Shown here one piece after another: positions 33,873 to 41,983 of a DNA stretch of 64,000 bases; position 1 is the first letter of the stretch, and every line of letters begins with the position of its first letter. The DNA comes from Paractinoplanes lichenicola. Lineage in GTDB: Bacteria > Actinomycetota > Actinomycetes > Mycobacteriales > Micromonosporaceae. Where the stretch lies: NCBI RefSeq assembly GCF_016785085.1, contig NZ_JAENHO010000007.1:1-64000 (forward strand), read 5' to 3'. Under the pieces are notes generated by a model. The model ran no database searches and was not told the origin of the DNA. It saw only the letters and a program-made list of their open reading frames with translations. Both the position numbers and the translations under genes were made by a program.

Positions 33873-34241
33873 ATGATTCAGTCGATGGGAGCCTTGGATT
33901 CGCACGCTGGACGAGTTGCTGACGGACAGACAGTCGAGTTTCGACCGACCGGTTCGTCGATGGTCCCGCTGATTCGGAGTCGTCAGCTAGTAACCGTCGC
34001 CCCGGTCGACCCGGCCAAGGTGGAAGTCGGCGACATCGTCCTGGTTCGTGTTGCCGGTACTACCTACCTGCACCTGGTCTCCGCAGTCAACGCTCCGGCC
34101 GGCCGCCTGCAGATCAGCAACAACCGGGGCCGTGTCAACGGCTGGACGAGCTACGCCCGGGTCTACGGCATTTGCACTGCTGTCGATGGTGTTCCGCGAC
34201 CACGAACTGCGGAAAAGGTGCGACGAGCGCAAGCGACATAG
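33873..34241 (+). CDS. S24/S26-family peptidase-like protein
   Basis: A 122-aa protein with the signal-peptidase/LexA-type core: PTGSSMVPLIRSRQLVTVAP (catalytic Ser about residue 28), EVGDIVLVRVAG and YLHLVSAV. The usual Lys of the Ser-Lys dyad is not obvious. A His in LHLV occupies the region where SipW-type signal peptidases carry His. There is no transmembrane helix and no DNA-binding domain, so it may be a self-processing or accessory domain. Starts at ATG 33873 or 33885. Confidence 0.75.
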   Translation: MIQSMGALDSHAGRVADGQTVEFRPTGSSMVPLIRSRQLVTVAPVDPAKVEVGDIVLVRVAGTTYLHLVSAVNAPAGRLQISNNRGRVNGWTSYARVYGICTAVDGVPRPRTAEKVRRAQAT

Positions 34242-34459
34242 AAACCTCTGAGCACACCGAGCCAGGATCTGTCGCCGGCTTCCGGATGTGCCGATGTGAG
34301 TGCATTGGAAACGTTGTGCCGCGCCAGGGAAATAAATTGATGCGGACATTCCGGATGGGTGGTTAGAGCCCGGTCCGCTTCTGCATCAGGCGGCTCATTG
34401 GCTTCGCTGACGCCCAGAATGACTCGATCAAAGCCGCTTACGTCGCCGGTTTTGGATCG
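34242..34459. other. Non-coding gap of lower G+C
   Basis: About 220 bp without a credible gene between two genes that end toward each other. It is noticeably richer in A+T than the surroundings (for example around 34320-34340). No terminator hairpin or RNA gene was recognised. It may be a decayed gene remnant. Confidence 0.4.
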
Positions 34460-34966
34460 CTAAGGGCTGATTCCCTGTACCGGGCGGCCGTCCTCCAGGT
34501 AGTGCACCCGCTTCGCCTTCCAGGCGGCGCGTACCCGGCGTCGGACGGGTCCGCTGAGCAGGGGCAGCGCCTCGTCGATCGGCAGGATCCGGCTTTCGGC
34601 GATCTCGAGCGGCTGGATGACGACCGTGTCCAAGACGGCGTCGTCGAAGATGCCGCAGTCGAAGAGGAAGCGCATACCGCCCGGGCGGTGAGGCCGTGGC
34701 CGGAGGAAGTCGACGCATTTGAGCCGGCCCGCGGTGACGGTGAGGCCGCACTCCTCCGCGGTTTCGCGGCGACACGCGTCCCACGGTGACTCGCCGACCT
34801 CGACAACCCCGCCCGGGATCGTCCAGCCACCCTTGTATGTCGGTTTCAAGATGAGCAATCGGTTCTTGCGTCCACGGATCAGGGCGCCGGCCGAGGCCGG
34901 GATGGTCGGGAGTGTGAACGTCAGCTCGGGCAGCTCGCCGGCGTTGACGTCATCCATGAAGAGCAT
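34460..34966 (-). CDS. Nudix hydrolase
   Basis: A 168-aa protein with a complete Nudix box beginning at GGVVEVGESPWDACRRETAE and continuing with ECGL (about residues 53-76, matching Gx5Ex7REUxEExGU). The Glu residues bind Mg2+ for cleavage of a nucleoside-diphosphate-linked substrate. The substrate cannot be assigned. ATG 34966 and ATG 34957 are both possible, and neither has a ribosome site. Confidence 0.9.
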   Translation of the reverse strand: MLFMDDVNAGELPELTFTLPTIPASAGALIRGRKNRLLILKPTYKGGWTIPGGVVEVGESPWDACRRETAEECGLTVTAGRLKCVDFLRPRPHRPGGMRFLFDCGIFDDAVLDTVVIQPLEIAESRILPIDEALPLLSGPVRRRVRAAWKAKRVHYLEDGRPVQGISP

Positions 34967-35025
34967 GCTAATCAGGCGGGACCCGTCCGCCCGCGAGAGC
35001 CTTCAAAAACCGCACACTGGTCACC

Positions 35026-35637
35026 GTGATTGTCGTGGTGACCGGGCCGAGTGCGGCCGGGAAGACAACGTGGTGCCGGCGGCACTGTGCTGACTATCTG
35101 ATCGCCGAGTACGCGCCGACCGGGGCGGAACCGGTGGACGGGGACACCACGGCCTTCTGGTGCTCGGTGAACTGCGACCGGTGGCGAGCCGCGGTCGAGC
35201 GTGAGGAAGCGTCCGGTCTTGCGGTGTGCGACGACGACCCGATGAAGCTCCACTACACGTGGTCCCTGCTGCGGATGGGCGAGGCGAGTCAGGAGCTCTG
35301 GGAGCGCGAGGTCGCCGCGAATCGGGCGGCGATTGCGGACGGGCGGCTGGGATTCGCCGATCTCGTGCTGGTCTCGCTGCCGTCCGGCGACGAGCTGCTG
35401 GCCCGCCGGAACGGCGACCGCACTCGCCGGCGGCGTAACTTCGCGCTGCATGCTCGCCTGGCCGCACCCCTGCGGGAGTGGTATCGAGCTTGGGAAGTGG
35501 TGGCGCCGGGCCGGGTGTTGTGGGAGCTGCCGCCGAGCGGCCTGCCCGTCGAGCTGCCCGCACCTAGAGCGGACCGCTACGACCCGGCTGTGCTCGACGC
35601 GCTCATCTCGGAGCTCGTACGGGAAGAAGGTGCGTAG
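35026..35637 (+). CDS. P-loop kinase-like AAA protein
   Basis: A 203-aa P-loop protein starting at GTG 35026: VVVTGPSAAGKTTWCRRHCA (Walker A at residues 7-14), an acidic AVCDDDPMKLHYTW segment and an Arg-rich lid-like stretch (NGDRTRRRRNFALH). The size and layout resemble small-molecule or polynucleotide kinases. The phosphate acceptor is unknown. Convergent with the MBL-fold gene, one base apart. Confidence 0.8.
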   Translation: MIVVVTGPSAAGKTTWCRRHCADYLIAEYAPTGAEPVDGDTTAFWCSVNCDRWRAAVEREEASGLAVCDDDPMKLHYTWSLLRMGEASQELWEREVAANRAAIADGRLGFADLVLVSLPSGDELLARRNGDRTRRRRNFALHARLAAPLREWYRAWEVVAPGRVLWELPPSGLPVELPAPRADRYDPAVLDALISELVREEGA

Positions 35638-35638
35638 G

Positions 35639-36472
35639 TCAGCCGGCCGGGTTGTGGGGGTGGCTGAAGCCGGTCACAACCGGGCGTAGGGGGATGTCGA
35701 TCGTGCCGCCGCGGGGGATCGGGGTTATGCCGGTCAGGCCCTGGTGTTCGGCGCGGGTGGTGAAGTCGGTCAGTGGGGACTTCATGACCTTGTAGTCGTC
35801 GTAGTGGATCGGGATCGTCAGGGTGGGCCGGATCAGGTGGGTGAGTTCCGTGCCCTGGTGGCCGTCCATGGTCAGCAGCAGGCCGGCCAGCCGGGTGCCG
35901 CCCAAGTGGATGAGCATCGCGTCGATCTCGCCGAAGCGGCGCGGGATCTGGCCCAGCATGTCGTCCATCAGCGTGTCGCCGGTGATGTAGAGGCGGGTGG
36001 CCAGGCGGCCGTCCACCTCGAGCTCGATGACCGAGCCCATCACGTCGGGCAGCAGGCTGTTCACCACGCCGGGGCCGTGCCGGCCGGGCACCGCGGTCAC
36101 GCGCAGGCGCTGGCGGTCACGGGTCCACTCGTGGCATTCCCAGGGTGGCAGGCCGTGCGGGGCCAGGAACCGTTTGCGGCGCAGCTTGCGGGCGGCCTGC
36201 GGGGTCGTCAGGATCGGCAGGGACGGCTCGACCCGCTGCCGGGCCGCGCTGTCGAAGTGGTCGCCGTGCAGGTGAGACAGGATGACGGCGTCGAGCCGCA
36301 CCCCGGTCAGCACGTCCAGGGCCGGATCCCGTACGCGTTTGGTCCACGCCCCGTAGCCGAGGTGGACGCGGCTGCCCGCCGGCCCGTACGCGGGATCGGT
36401 GAGCAGTGTGAACTGGCCCAGCCGGAGCAGGACGGTGGCGTTGCCGACGAAGGTGACACTGGCTTGCATCAC
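35639..36472 (-). CDS. MBL-fold metallo-hydrolase
   Basis: A 277-aa beta-lactamase-fold hydrolase of the UlaG/NAPE-PLD-like group. Metal ligands are in SHLHGDHFD (HxHxDH, about residue 67), a His in VPGRHGPG, Asp in YITGDTLMDD and the late His in PIHYDDY. The family includes lactonases and phospholipases, so the reaction cannot be fixed. GTG 36472 or the next codon ATG 36469 may start it. It follows the diiron oxidase-like gene by six bases and may be cotranscribed with it. Confidence 0.88.
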   Translation of the reverse strand: MMQASVTFVGNATVLLRLGQFTLLTDPAYGPAGSRVHLGYGAWTKRVRDPALDVLTGVRLDAVILSHLHGDHFDSAARQRVEPSLPILTTPQAARKLRRKRFLAPHGLPPWECHEWTRDRQRLRVTAVPGRHGPGVVNSLLPDVMGSVIELEVDGRLATRLYITGDTLMDDMLGQIPRRFGEIDAMLIHLGGTRLAGLLLTMDGHQGTELTHLIRPTLTIPIHYDDYKVMKSPLTDFTTRAEHQGLTGITPIPRGGTIDIPLRPVVTGFSHPHNPAG

Positions 36473-36478
36473 GGCTGA

Positions 36479-37477
36479 CTACCCGGCCAGTCCCGCCTCA
36501 ACCGTGGTCGCGAGCCGCAGCGACGACGCGCCCCGGTTCCACGCGTCCACCACCCCGGTGGCCCACCACGCGTCGACGGCCAGCGCGCATTTGGCCCCGA
36601 AGAGCACGTCCCCGGCCAGCGCGGGCTCGCCCACGGCGAAGGAACCGCACATGTCGTGCGCGGCGATCTGCTCGTGCACCGCGTCCGCCTCCACGTGCTC
36701 GTCGTAGAACGCGGTCGCGTCCGCGTCCCCGCCGAGCCGGCGCAACCCGTTCCCGTACGCCCGGTTGGGCAGCGACGACGTCATCTCGTACGCGGCCAGG
36801 TGCCCGAGGATCGCGCCGCGCCGGGCCCGGTGCAGGCCGAAGAGCGACATCACGTTGTTCACGGCCAGCGTGCGCGCCCCGACCGAGTCGACGTAGGCCC
36901 CGTACGTGAGGTCGAGGTCGAACCAGCGCATGGTCCGCTTGAACAGCTCCTGGTGCATGCGCGGCTCGCTCCCGCCGCCGTACTCGTCGGCCTGGATCTC
37001 GACCAGCGCCGCCTTGGCCCGCCCGCCCAGCCGCGGGATCGCGAACGTGTGCGGGTCGGCCTCGCGCAGGTGATAGACCGAGCGGTGGGTCACGAACTCC
37101 TTGAACTGCTCGTACGTGGCCCGCCCGCGCAGGTGCTTGGAGAGGGCCGGCCCGTCGTCGGCCGCCACGATCTCGACCAGCCGGGACGGCACGGAGGCTG
37201 GGTCCACCCCGGTCTCGGGCGGGCCCACCACCTCGTACAGGTGCTCGAGGAACCTTTGCTCGGCCGCCGCGCGCAGCCGCAGCATGCCCGGGTCCCACTC
37301 CCAGCGGTCGTCGACGCCGTCCCAGCCGCGGTAGGCCAGCTCGTAGCAGACGAAAAGGGTCAGGTGCAGGTCTTCGTCGCCGTCGAAGCGGGCGAACGTG
37401 GGGAGCTTGGCGGCCCGGCCGCCGAGGACGTCGATGAGCGCGGCGGAGACCCGGCCACGGGCTGCGGGAAGGTGCAT
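36479..37477 (-). CDS. Iron-containing redox enzyme (heme-oxygenase-like diiron type)
   Basis: A 332-aa all-helical protein matching the iron-containing redox enzyme family (heme-oxygenase-like fold). Candidate iron ligands are Glu/His in QADEYGGG (about 168), DEHVEADAVHEQ (about 262) and earlier Glu/His in the LHLTLFVCYELAYRG helix (about 44). Characterised relatives oxidise or fragment small molecules using O2 at a diiron site. ATG 37477 has GGGGAAA ten bases upstream; an in-frame GTG at 37498 is possible. It is divergent from a CDGSH iron-sulfur gene, which may be its electron donor (inference). Confidence 0.85.
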   Translation of the reverse strand: MHLPAARGRVSAALIDVLGGRAAKLPTFARFDGDEDLHLTLFVCYELAYRGWDGVDDRWEWDPGMLRLRAAAEQRFLEHLYEVVGPPETGVDPASVPSRLVEIVAADDGPALSKHLRGRATYEQFKEFVTHRSVYHLREADPHTFAIPRLGGRAKAALVEIQADEYGGGSEPRMHQELFKRTMRWFDLDLTYGAYVDSVGARTLAVNNVMSLFGLHRARRGAILGHLAAYEMTSSLPNRAYGNGLRRLGGDADATAFYDEHVEADAVHEQIAAHDMCGSFAVGEPALAGDVLFGAKCALAVDAWWATGVVDAWNRGASSLRLATTVEAGLAG

Positions 37478-37552
37478 GGCAGCGCGATTTCCCCGCACCC
37501 CGGCCGGTAAACGATCTGTTTCGACCGCAGCTCACCGGGCATTCGCGCGGCC

Positions 37553-37768
37553 ATGTCCTCCACGATCGTCCCCTACCCCGACGGCCCGCTCATCGTGCGC
37601 GGCGACTTCGAGCTGCAGACCCCCGACGGCGAGCCGATCGACCCCGGCCGCGGCACCATCGCGCTCTGCCGGTGCGGCAAGTCGGCCACCAAGCCGTTCT
37701 GCGACGGCACCCACAAGGTTGTCCGTTTCCACGCCGAGGCGGGCCGCGAGACACCGGCGCCGCGATGA
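37553..37768 (+). CDS. CDGSH iron-sulfur protein
   Basis: A 71-aa protein with the 2Fe-2S motif CRCGKSATKPFCDGTH (residues about 40-55): three Cys and one His, as in mitoNEET-type proteins. The N-terminus is a short beta segment (GPLIVRGDFELQTPDGE). No membrane anchor is present. It is divergent from the diiron enzyme gene with a 75-bp promoter gap. The last ten codons and stop are duplicated downstream with one mismatch. Confidence 0.93.
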   Translation: MSSTIVPYPDGPLIVRGDFELQTPDGEPIDPGRGTIALCRCGKSATKPFCDGTHKVVRFHAEAGRETPAPR

Positions 37769-37811
37769 ACACTCCGAGGCGGGCCGCGAGACACCGGCGC
37801 CGCGGTGAACA
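37734..37811. repeat. Duplicated gene end of the CDGSH gene
   Basis: A 38-bp segment (37734-37771) covering the last ten codons and TGA of the CDGSH gene is repeated at 37774-37811 with a single mismatch (CGATGA versus CGGTGA). The second copy is non-coding and lies before the next gene. The unit contains the palindrome CGGCGCCG. Confidence 0.95.
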
Positions 37812-37876
37812 TGTCTGATGTTTGACGCAAGTCCCTGTGGGTAGGCGGGCGCGGCCTATCCGAGGGAGCTTCGCTG

Positions 37877-39244
37877 GTGACGACGTACGAGACCCTGTCC
37901 GCGGCGCGCGGGGACCTGCCCGCCGAGAGCGCGTTCTGCGCCGAGAGCCTCAGCCGGACGTTGCTCGCCGCCGTCTCCGGGGCTCCCGGCGACTGGGCGC
38001 ACCGCACGCCGCTGCTGGGTCGTCACGGCCAGCTGCCCGCCGAGCGCCGCCGGGAGGAGCTCGCCCGGGAGGCGTACGCGGAAGCTGTTCCCCACGAGGT
38101 GGCCGCCCAGCTCGACGCCGAGGCGGTCGCGGAGTGGGTCGTCGGGCACTACCAGGCCTCCACCTACCCGTCGGTGCTGCTCGGCTCGCCGCACGGCGCC
38201 GCCGCCCACCTGGCCGTCGCGCTCGGGGCCGCCTGGCTGCCGACCAGCATCCCGGTCACGGTGAGCTGGCCCGGCGGCTCGGCCGGCAACTGGCCGGGGG
38301 CGCTCGCGTGGGGCGCCGGCCTGGCCGCCACGATCAGCGACCGCAACCCGTCGGTCACCGTGCGCCAGGTGCACGACCCGATGGCCGACGGCCCGCTCTG
38401 CGGCGCCACCGTGCGGCTGCACCTGCGCTGGCACGCGCTGCCCGCCGCGTACGAGAAGTTCTTGCGCACCCGCATCGCGCCCGGCGGCTGCACGCTGCTG
38501 ATGCGCGACCTGCGCGCGTGGCCGGTCGTGTCGGTCTCCCGCCGGTACGCGTTCCAGATCGGCAGCCCGGTCACCGGCGTGCGGCCCGAGGCCTATCGCG
38601 CCGACAACTGGGAGTTCCGGCACATGCTGGACGAGCTGGGCGCGCTGACCTGGGTCGCCCCCGACCCGGCGACCCCGCCCCGCTATGCCGAGCGGTCCGG
38701 CGAGCCCGCCCTCGGCGTCGACCTCAACAAGATCGGCCGCACGTCGTACCGGGTGCTCTACGCCCGGCCCGAGATACTCAGCGCGGGCGTCGCCGACCTG
38801 CTGCGCAAGTGGCGTCACCAGGAGCGGGACCGCTGCGTCGTCGAGTGCGGCCGGCTGCTCGACCCGTGGCAGGCACGCTCGGCGGGCCTGATCCCGTACT
38901 GGTGCGAGTCGGCGTCGAGCACCGCGGTCGACGCGGCCGAGTGGTGGCTGGGTGGCAGCCCCTCGTTCGACAGCGTCACCGTGCTGCCCGGCCCGCCCGG
39001 CTACGACGGCGATCGGGTGGCCTCGCTCGGGCAGTGGCGCTCGGTGGCCTCGTTCGGCCGGGAGCACGAGCCCGTCGACCGGGTCGCCGCCAGCCGGTAT
39101 CCCACGTTGCCGCTGGCCACCCGGCACGCCACGCGGATGCTGGCCGGCGCGGGCGAGCGTCCCCAGCCGCCCGTGATGACCATGACGTACGCCCTGAGCC
39201 GGCTGCACCTGAGCGGCGGGTCGTCAGGCCTGCTCGTCAGCTAG
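37877..39244 (+). CDS. Unrecognised 455-aa protein
   Basis: I do not recognise this family. The frame has strong coding character from GTG 37877 (GGGAG about eight bases upstream) to TAG. The sequence shows no signal peptide or membrane helix. Noticeable segments are VLLGSPHGAAAHLAVALGAA (about 103), where a Gly-x-Pro-His-Gly loop precedes a long helix, SWPGGSAGNWPGALAWGAGL (about 135), the KFLRTRIAPGGCTLLMRDLR region, GVDLNKIGRTSYRVLYARPE (about 277) and DRCVVECGRLLDPWQARSAG. It follows the CDGSH gene and its repeat and converges with the ligase gene by 21 bp. An enzyme partner for the diiron/CDGSH pair is possible but unproven. Confidence 0.75.
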   Translation: MTTYETLSAARGDLPAESAFCAESLSRTLLAAVSGAPGDWAHRTPLLGRHGQLPAERRREELAREAYAEAVPHEVAAQLDAEAVAEWVVGHYQASTYPSVLLGSPHGAAAHLAVALGAAWLPTSIPVTVSWPGGSAGNWPGALAWGAGLAATISDRNPSVTVRQVHDPMADGPLCGATVRLHLRWHALPAAYEKFLRTRIAPGGCTLLMRDLRAWPVVSVSRRYAFQIGSPVTGVRPEAYRADNWEFRHMLDELGALTWVAPDPATPPRYAERSGEPALGVDLNKIGRTSYRVLYARPEILSAGVADLLRKWRHQERDRCVVECGRLLDPWQARSAGLIPYWCESASSTAVDAAEWWLGGSPSFDSVTVLPGPPGYDGDRVASLGQWRSVASFGREHEPVDRVAASRYPTLPLATRHATRMLAGAGERPQPPVMTMTYALSRLHLSGGSSGLLVS

Positions 39245-40729
39245 CAGCCGCTTCAGAATCTTGCCGGTGGCGTTGCGGGGGAGCTCGGGCCGGAAGACGA
39301 CGTCGCGGGGCACCGAGAAGCGGGCCAGCTCGGCGCGCACGTGGTCGCGTACGGCCTCGGCGGTCAGCTCGGCCCCGTCGTGCAGCACGACATAGGCGGC
39401 CAGGCGCTGCCCGTACTGCTCGTCGGCCACCCCGATCACCGCGACCTCGCGCACCTCGGGCCGGGCGGCCAGCACGTCCTCGACCTCGGACGGGAACACG
39501 TTCTCGCCACCCGACACGATCATGTCGTCCTGGCGGCCGTCGACGAACACCCGGCCCGCCTCGTCGACATGGCCGAGGTCGCCGGTCGCCAGCAACCCCT
39601 TGTGCAGTTCGCGCGTAGCACCGTTGGTGTAGCCCTCGAACAGCATCTCGTTGCCCACGAAGAGCCGCCCCGGCGTGCCCCGCGGCACCGGCCGGCCGTG
39701 CTCGTCGAGCGCCTCGACGATCGTGCCGTGCGGCGGGCGGCCGGCCGTGTTCGGTGCGGCGCGCAGGTCGGCCGGGGTGGCGATCGACGCCCAGGACGCC
39801 TCGGTCGAGCCGTACAGGTTGTAGACCACCTCGCCGTAGCGGTCCATGAACCGGGTGGCCAGCCCGCCGGGCAGCGCCGACCCGCTGACGGCGGCGATCC
39901 GCAGCGGCACCTCGCGCGCGGGCTGTTCCATGATCCGTTGCAGCATCACCGGGACGGCGATCATGGCCGCGCAGTCGTGGGCGGCCAGCGTCTCGAGCGC
40001 GTCGGCGGGCTCGAAGCGGGGGCGCAGCACGGCCGTCGCGCGCAGGGCGAGCGCCATCTGCAGGCCCGCGAAGCCCCACGCGTGGAACAGCGGCGCCGCG
40101 ATGAACATGCGGATGCCGGCCGTCAGCGGGATCCGGTCGATGATCGAGCACAGGGGACGGAAGCCGCTCGGCGTCGGGCGTTGCGCACCCTTCGGCACCC
40201 CTGTCGTTCCGGACGTCAGGATGATCGTGCGACCCGGTCGTGCCGGAGGTTTCGTCAACGGAGCGGCATAACTGATTTGTCCGAGGGGGAGCACCGGCAC
40301 GCCCTGCGGCGGGGTGAAAGCGGGATCGTGAATCAACAGCCGCAGCTGTTGATCGCGCGTAACCGCCGCCAGCTGGCCCGAGGACAGGCCCGTGTTCATC
40401 AGCACCGGATTGGCGCCCAGCGTGGCCACGCCGATCAGCGCCTCGACCATCGCCGTCGAGTTGCGGGCAAGAATCCCCACTCGATCCCCGGGCGCGACGG
40501 GCAGGGCCCCGGCCAGCCGTGCGGTCCGATCAAGCAGTTCCCCGTACGTGACAGGGCCGCCCTCGTCGATCAGCGCGACCCGTGACGGCGATCGCGCGGC
40601 GGCCTGCCGCAGCTCCCCGGCCAGCCCGAACTTCCACTTGTGCAGGGCCGCGAACTGCCGCGCGACGCGGTGTGGCGGCCCGGGGGTGAGGAGTCCGCGC
40701 CGTGCCATCGTCCGCGCCACGAAAATCAT
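39224..40729 (-). CDS. Acyl-CoA synthetase (AMP-dependent ligase)
   Basis: A 501-aa ANL-superfamily ligase. Motifs are TIILTSGTTGVPKGAQRP (phosphate loop, about 177), YNLYGSTEASWASIA (about 307), LATGDLGHVDEAGRVFVDGR (hinge Asp about 395) and the catalytic Lys in NATGKILKRL at the C-terminus. It would activate a fatty or aromatic acid to acyl-CoA via acyl-AMP. ATG 40729 shares one base with the stop of the acyl-CoA dehydrogenase (TGATG), so the two enzymes are coupled: ligation and first beta-oxidation step. Confidence 0.93.
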   Translation of the reverse strand: MIFVARTMARRGLLTPGPPHRVARQFAALHKWKFGLAGELRQAAARSPSRVALIDEGGPVTYGELLDRTARLAGALPVAPGDRVGILARNSTAMVEALIGVATLGANPVLMNTGLSSGQLAAVTRDQQLRLLIHDPAFTPPQGVPVLPLGQISYAAPLTKPPARPGRTIILTSGTTGVPKGAQRPTPSGFRPLCSIIDRIPLTAGIRMFIAAPLFHAWGFAGLQMALALRATAVLRPRFEPADALETLAAHDCAAMIAVPVMLQRIMEQPAREVPLRIAAVSGSALPGGLATRFMDRYGEVVYNLYGSTEASWASIATPADLRAAPNTAGRPPHGTIVEALDEHGRPVPRGTPGRLFVGNEMLFEGYTNGATRELHKGLLATGDLGHVDEAGRVFVDGRQDDMIVSGGENVFPSEVEDVLAARPEVREVAVIGVADEQYGQRLAAYVVLHDGAELTAEAVRDHVRAELARFSVPRDVVFRPELPRNATGKILKRLLADEQA

Positions 40730-41940
40730 CAGCGTATCTGCCGTCCGGTAATGGCTCGCGAGATGACGAGACGCTGGATCTCCGACGTCCCCTCGAAAAT
40801 GGTGTAGATCTTGGCGTCGCGGAACATCCGCTCGACCGGGTGCTCGCGCAGATAGCCGGCGCCGCCGAGGATCTGCACGGCCTTCTCGGTGACGGCCACG
40901 GCGACCTCGCCCGCCTTGAGCTTCGACATCGAGCCCTCGCCGGCCGTGAACGGCCGGTCGTTGCGGCCCATCCACGCCGCCCGCCACACCAGCAGCCGCG
41001 CCGCGTCGATCTCCATCCGCATGTCGGCCAGCGCGAACGCGATCGCCTGGTGCTCCACGATCGGCCGGCCGAACTGCACGCGGTTCTGCGCGTACTCCAG
41101 CGCGTATTCGTAGGCGGCCCGCGCGATGCCGATGGCCTGCGCGCCCACGGCCGGCCGGGTCAGCTCGAACGTGCGCATCGAGGCCGAACCCGCGGCACGC
41201 TTGCCCTCGCGGGCCTTGGCCAGGCGCTCGTCGAGCTTCTCCTTGCCGCCGAGCAGGCAGCTGCCGGGCACCCGCACGTCGTCGAGGAAGACGTCGGCGG
41301 TGTGCGAGGCGCGCAGCCCCAGCTTCTTCAGCTTCTTGGTGGCCACCAGCCCGGGCGTCGCCGGCGGCACGATGAAGGCGGCCTGCCCGCGCGAGCCCAG
41401 CGCCGGGTCGACCGACGCGGTGACGACGTGCACGTTGGCGATGCCGCCGTTGGTCGCGTACGCCTTCTGGCCGTTGAGCACCCACTCGTCCTTGGCCTCG
41501 TCGTAGACCGCCCGGGTGCGCATCGCGCCGACGTCCGAGCCGGCCTCGGGCTCGGTCGAGCAGAACGCGCCGACCTTGGGCTCGGCCTCGTCGCCGAAGC
41601 ACTGCGGGACCCACTCGACGAGCTGCTCGGGCGAGCCGGAGCCGTAGATCGCGGCCACCGCCAGGGCCGTGCCGGACAGGGCCATCCCGATGCCGCCGTC
41701 GCCCCAGAACAGCTCCTCGTTGAGGATCGGCAACGACAGGCCGGTCGGGTCGGACCACGTGTTGATGAGCGACTCGAACCCGTACAGGCCGATCTTGGCT
41801 GCCTCCTGGAGGACCGGCCAGGGGGTCTCCTCGCGCTCGTCCCACTCGGCGGCGGCGGGCCGGATCACGCCCTCGGCGAAGCCGTGCACCCAGTCGCGGA
41901 GCTCGGTCTGCTCCTCGTTGAGGTCGAGCCAGAACTCCAT
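40729..41940 (-). CDS. Acyl-CoA dehydrogenase
   Basis: A 403-aa flavoenzyme with typical three-domain order: N-terminal helices, the middle FAD/substrate segment AFCSTEPEAGSDVGAMRTRA (about 127), and the C-terminal helical domain with RVQFGRPIVEHQAIAFALAD and the catalytic-loop Glu in YTIFEGTSEIQRL (about 381). It would introduce the trans-2 double bond of an acyl-CoA. It is shorter than mycobacterial FadE5 and is the ordinary length. It shares an operon with the ligase downstream. Candidate operators lie upstream at 41961-41983. Confidence 0.95.
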   Translation of the reverse strand: MEFWLDLNEEQTELRDWVHGFAEGVIRPAAAEWDEREETPWPVLQEAAKIGLYGFESLINTWSDPTGLSLPILNEELFWGDGGIGMALSGTALAVAAIYGSGSPEQLVEWVPQCFGDEAEPKVGAFCSTEPEAGSDVGAMRTRAVYDEAKDEWVLNGQKAYATNGGIANVHVVTASVDPALGSRGQAAFIVPPATPGLVATKKLKKLGLRASHTADVFLDDVRVPGSCLLGGKEKLDERLAKAREGKRAAGSASMRTFELTRPAVGAQAIGIARAAYEYALEYAQNRVQFGRPIVEHQAIAFALADMRMEIDAARLLVWRAAWMGRNDRPFTAGEGSMSKLKAGEVAVAVTEKAVQILGGAGYLREHPVERMFRDAKIYTIFEGTSEIQRLVISRAITGRQIR

Positions 41941-41960
41941 GCGAGCACCCTCCGCGCCAA

Positions 41961-41983
41961 AGTTAACTGGCGGGTAACGTTAC
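41961..41983. promoter_or_regulatory. Paired palindromes upstream of the acyl-CoA dehydrogenase
   Basis: AGTTAACT (41961-41968) and GTAACGTTAC (41974-41983) are adjacent perfect palindromes in the 39-bp gap before the dehydrogenase start, slightly overlapping the end of the hydratase gene. A fatty-acid-responsive TetR-type site is a guess. Confidence 0.4.

Noticed and set aside
34242-34459. tRNA or small RNA gene in the A+T-richer gap
   Set aside because: No cloverleaf, conserved T-loop GTTCGA or terminator hairpin could be found.
37877-39244. Assigning the 455-aa protein as a lipase from its GSPHGAA loop
   Set aside because: The loop is not a Gly-x-Ser-x-Gly elbow, and no Asp/His partners were recognisable.
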